This document shows, piece by piece, positions 61,184-64,000 of a stretch of DNA of 64,000 nt (within the stretch, counting starts at the first letter, position 1; every line of letters starts with the position of its first letter). The DNA is taken from NCBI GenBank assembly GCA_027886175.1, contig JAJNNQ010000003.1:4751501-4815500 (forward strand). The letters are read 5' to 3'. The DNA is from Phylloscopus collybita (taxonomy: Eukaryota > Chordata > Aves > Passeriformes > Phylloscopidae). The notes under the pieces are model-generated. The model ran no database searches and was not told where the DNA came from. It worked only from the letters and a program-made list of their open reading frames with translations. The translations under genes and the position numbers were made by a program.

Positions 61184-64000
61184 CCTCAAAGAGGGGGTAG
61201 GGTTCAGCCCCATGTACCACCTGACGACACTGGAATGATAAAATTAATAAAAAAAAACCCAACTTGGATGGATGCTTCAGTGCCTCTGTGCAAAGGGAGC
61301 ACATGGACTTCTCTATTTAGTGCAGTATTTCTACCGCTCTGTATTTTTAAGCTTCACACAGTACATGTAATTCCATACTTGTGAGATACTGTGTGTGCCT
61401 TTGTGGGTCGGTCAGGTTTCTAAAGTCTGAGAATTACATGTGTTCAGGATCTTGCTGGATCAAACTAATTGTATGTATTTATACAAGTGATTGACAGGCT
61501 CACTTAGCGTGCTAAAAATAATGAGGCTCCCTCAATTTATTCAGCAGGAAACTTGATAGTCCTTTTCAAAAGAAGGGCAATGCTGTTGTTTAAAAAAGAA
61601 ATGTGATGGCATGTTATTACTTGTGGATGTGTTGTTGTAAGTCTGAGTCGTGAGGCTTGCAACAGCTCTCAGCAGATCACGTACCTTCTCGTGCCTGAAT
61701 AAAGGAGAGATGTGCTGCCTTGGAATTCCCCCAAACAGATTTCATCTCGTCATTTCAAACAATTTGTGGTGTCTTCTTTGAATATTGTTTTCCACTGTTC
61801 GTGGTTAAACCGTTCCTGCCTTCAAACCCAGAGTCTGTTTCATCTCCGTGGCAGATTGTCACCTCTCTGTGCCTGGGCCACACATCCTTGGTGTTCCTGT
61901 GGCAAAGGAGATGGTTTCCTTCCCTACCCTCTCTCTTCTTTTGGGGAGTATTGTATATTTTGGGTTTCTCAGCAGTTTTTGAAAACGGTTTATTTGGAGA
62001 TGGGAAAGAAGATAAGTGATTTTACTGTGCCTTTTTTTAGCCAGGCACGTGGTTTCTGGTCTTCAAAGATAAGGAATAGGCAGAGTTGAACCCTGTACTG
62101 AATAAAGGCTTCAGGTGTAATAACTTAGTATCTCCGTGGCCAAAAAATGATCACTTGGTGCTCAGACCTGTCTTCTTTCATGTGCAACTTATTTCTTAGC
62201 AAAAGTAGCATCTAAATGCAGAGGATGGATAATTTAGGTGTTTGCATATGTTGTCTAAATGCCTGGATTTGCCCTGGAGTAAGTTCTCAGTGTTCAGGTG
62301 TGTTAACTGAGGCTCAGTGCCTGGCCTAATTTAACATTTGAAGAAGAGGGGAGTAAAGTGGGCTGGAAAAATATAACAGGAAGAGAGGAACTAGGTAACC
62401 TTGCCTGTGAGGCAGGCTATTCATGTAGAATAATCTGGGTTTTTTTCCCCCCCACCTTTCCCCTATTTCTGTGTAGTAGCCTGATGATAAAGGGCTTTTC
62501 CCAGAGTTATTTTCTGTTTGAGTTTAATGTCAATGTGGAGATTAAAGATGTTTGTTTTCCATTGGCTTAGTAAGTCTAAATCCCGCCTTTGAAGTCAGGT
62601 CATTTGAGATTCTTTAGATGAAAAATCAACTCTTTATTTGGTAATCTATCCAACACCCTCAGATTTCAAGCTTAAATAAAATGCTGCCTTTGCTACAAAT
62701 GATGTCAGTATTGCCTGAGGTTTGTTTAAGCAAAAAGCTGAAGTCAGCTTGAACAAAACTTGGCAAAAGTGGGATGTTTTATTCATGTGGATGATTTGAA
62801 TAATGTCCCAGAGTTTCCATGGTATAATTTCGTTGCACTTAAGGTTTAAAGAGACCCCCATCCCCTTCATTTAGGGAAAGCCCTTTGGTTGGGATTCATG
62901 TTTAGGCTTATGGTGAGTGGTGTATTATTGCTGTGTAAATACAGACTTTTTCCATACGTACAAGCTCTCCTAAGGTTTATGGAGCTCTGCTGAGGGCTGC
63001 AGGGCAGTACCTGAGAGACGTGGTGCTGCCAGCAGGCAGCCTTGGAAGCTGGGAGGCAAATGAAACAAACATCCCATAAGTTTCAGGGTTCCCACTTGCC
63101 CTTTTCCTCCTGCTCCTCCTTTGCACAATGCCTTTTGAAGCTTCAGAGAAGGAATTTACCCCTCTTCATCGAACGTGTCAGGGAGCTCATGGGAAGGTTA
63201 TTCTCAAAGTGGGGTGTATCAGAGTAGAAAACTATTTCTGCTTTCACTCTGTTCTTCTCTCCTCCTAAAATCCCAGCAACAGACAAACCAGAAAACCCAC
63301 CTCCAGCCCAGCTCCTGACTGAAATGGGGTCAAGCATCAGATTCAGAAGAGGATGTGAGATCGTGCTGATGCAAGGGCTATGGCCTTTTGTAGCATTAGT
63401 GTGTTCAAGCAGGGCTGTTCTCATGGATTTTTGTAGTTTTGAGGGTTTGTTCTCAGAACCTGCCACTCCATGAATCTGTTTGAAGCAGGACGTTTGATTA
63501 AGGGATGTAAAAGTTGAGGGTCTCTCTGTTAGGGCTGAGTTAATGAATTCCACAAGTTCAAAATAGCAATAGTTAAGATGGAGCACACGTCAGGCAGAGA
63601 AAAGCTAATTACTTCCATTGATTGCTTGGAAGCCTGGTGCCGTGTGTCAGTCTCTCTGTATTACAGAGACTTCCCAGCTTCCTGCAGCAGGAGCTGATGT
63701 TATAACCACAGATGGGGGTGAAGCCCTGGCTCATTCCTGCAGGGATGCAGCGAGGTGGGGCAGAAGGGAGGAAGTGCAGACATGAACCCGTAATTCCTCT
63801 GCCCTCATCCCACCCACAGTGGGTGCCAGGAGGCTGGGCAGGATGTGTGAGCATCTCTGTGCCCACCTGAGAGGCAGATGTGCTCAGGAGAGGCAGAATC
63901 TCTCCGTGCATTTTTCAGGAAGGCTCCCACTGCTGGCTGCTGATACTGGATAAAAGCTGCAGTTTGCTGTTCCTTGGCCCAAGGGTGCATTTTGGTTTTA

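Larger units (their letters stand above)
32193..64000 (+). other. FNDC3B: FNDC3B intron 3 (5' part; continues past the window)
   Basis: From the GTAAGA donor to the window end (31,808 bp) I recognised no further FNDC3B exon. In particular, the long proline/histidine-rich exon that should follow is absent from all three forward frames. The segment contains antisense CR1 copies near 37.2, 54.7 and 60.3 kb, a modular minisatellite at 43.7-44.5 kb, a 24-bp tandem duplication near 61.1 kb, several homopolymer runs, and candidate regulatory blocks listed separately. No RNA gene or independent protein-coding gene was recognised on either strand. Confidence 0.85.

Noticed and set aside
32193..64000. 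Search for the next FNDC3B exon (proline/histidine-rich, then FN3 domains).
   Set aside because: No forward frame in this interval encodes the expected PMMSPNG or PPGYISQ-type motifs, or any FN3-like sequence. The intron must run past the window.
1..64000. Search for tRNA, rRNA, CRISPR arrays, DNA transposons, endogenous viral sequence and mitochondrial insertions.
   Set aside because: None was recognised by eye on either strand. Very old or divergent copies could be missed without a library search.

Overview
This is vertebrate nuclear DNA, and it reads as bird. It is AT-leaning, intron-dominated and very sparse in exons. Its only recognisable interspersed repeats are short, 5'-truncated CR1 LINE fragments, whose 3' ends carry the CR1 hallmark of short ATTCTNNGA-like direct repeats instead of a poly-A tail. 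I saw no L1 or Alu-like elements. Nothing prokaryotic, plasmid-like, CRISPR-like or viral is visible.

The whole window appears to lie inside one gene on the + strand, FNDC3B (fibronectin type III domain containing 3B, also called FAD104). Two coding exons are supported. The first (24156-24294) holds the start codon and residues 1-37. The second (32117-32192) holds residues 38-62 plus the first base of codon 63. They join in phase 0 to give the characteristic FNDC3B N-terminus. The FN3 domains and the C-terminal membrane anchor must lie downstream of this window, and the first, non-coding exon and promoter upstream of it.

Layout: 1-24155 is the 3' part of intron 1, with one sense CR1 and one antisense CR1 plus simple repeats. 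24156-24294 is the start-codon exon. 24295-32116 is intron 2 (7,822 bp), with an antisense CR1 and a 32-bp tandem duplication. 32117-32192 is the next exon. 32193-64000 is the first 31.8 kb of a long intron 3. That intron holds three antisense CR1 copies, a 769-bp modular GC-rich minisatellite, a 24-bp tandem duplication, several long poly-T tracts, and blocks of non-coding sequence that look constrained and may be enhancers.

Apart from these two exons I found no protein-coding gene, tRNA, rRNA or recognisable small RNA on either strand. Many open frames of 60-270 codons exist, but they have no recognisable family, no codon structure or no splice context. The longest ones lie in the minisatellite and arise only because its G-rich modules lack stop codons. 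I see no previously undescribed biological system. The observations most worth checking are the start-codon region of FNDC3B (an overlapping upstream ATG, two weak ATGs and a strong in-frame ATG at codon 5), the modular minisatellite, and the candidate regulatory blocks in intron 3.
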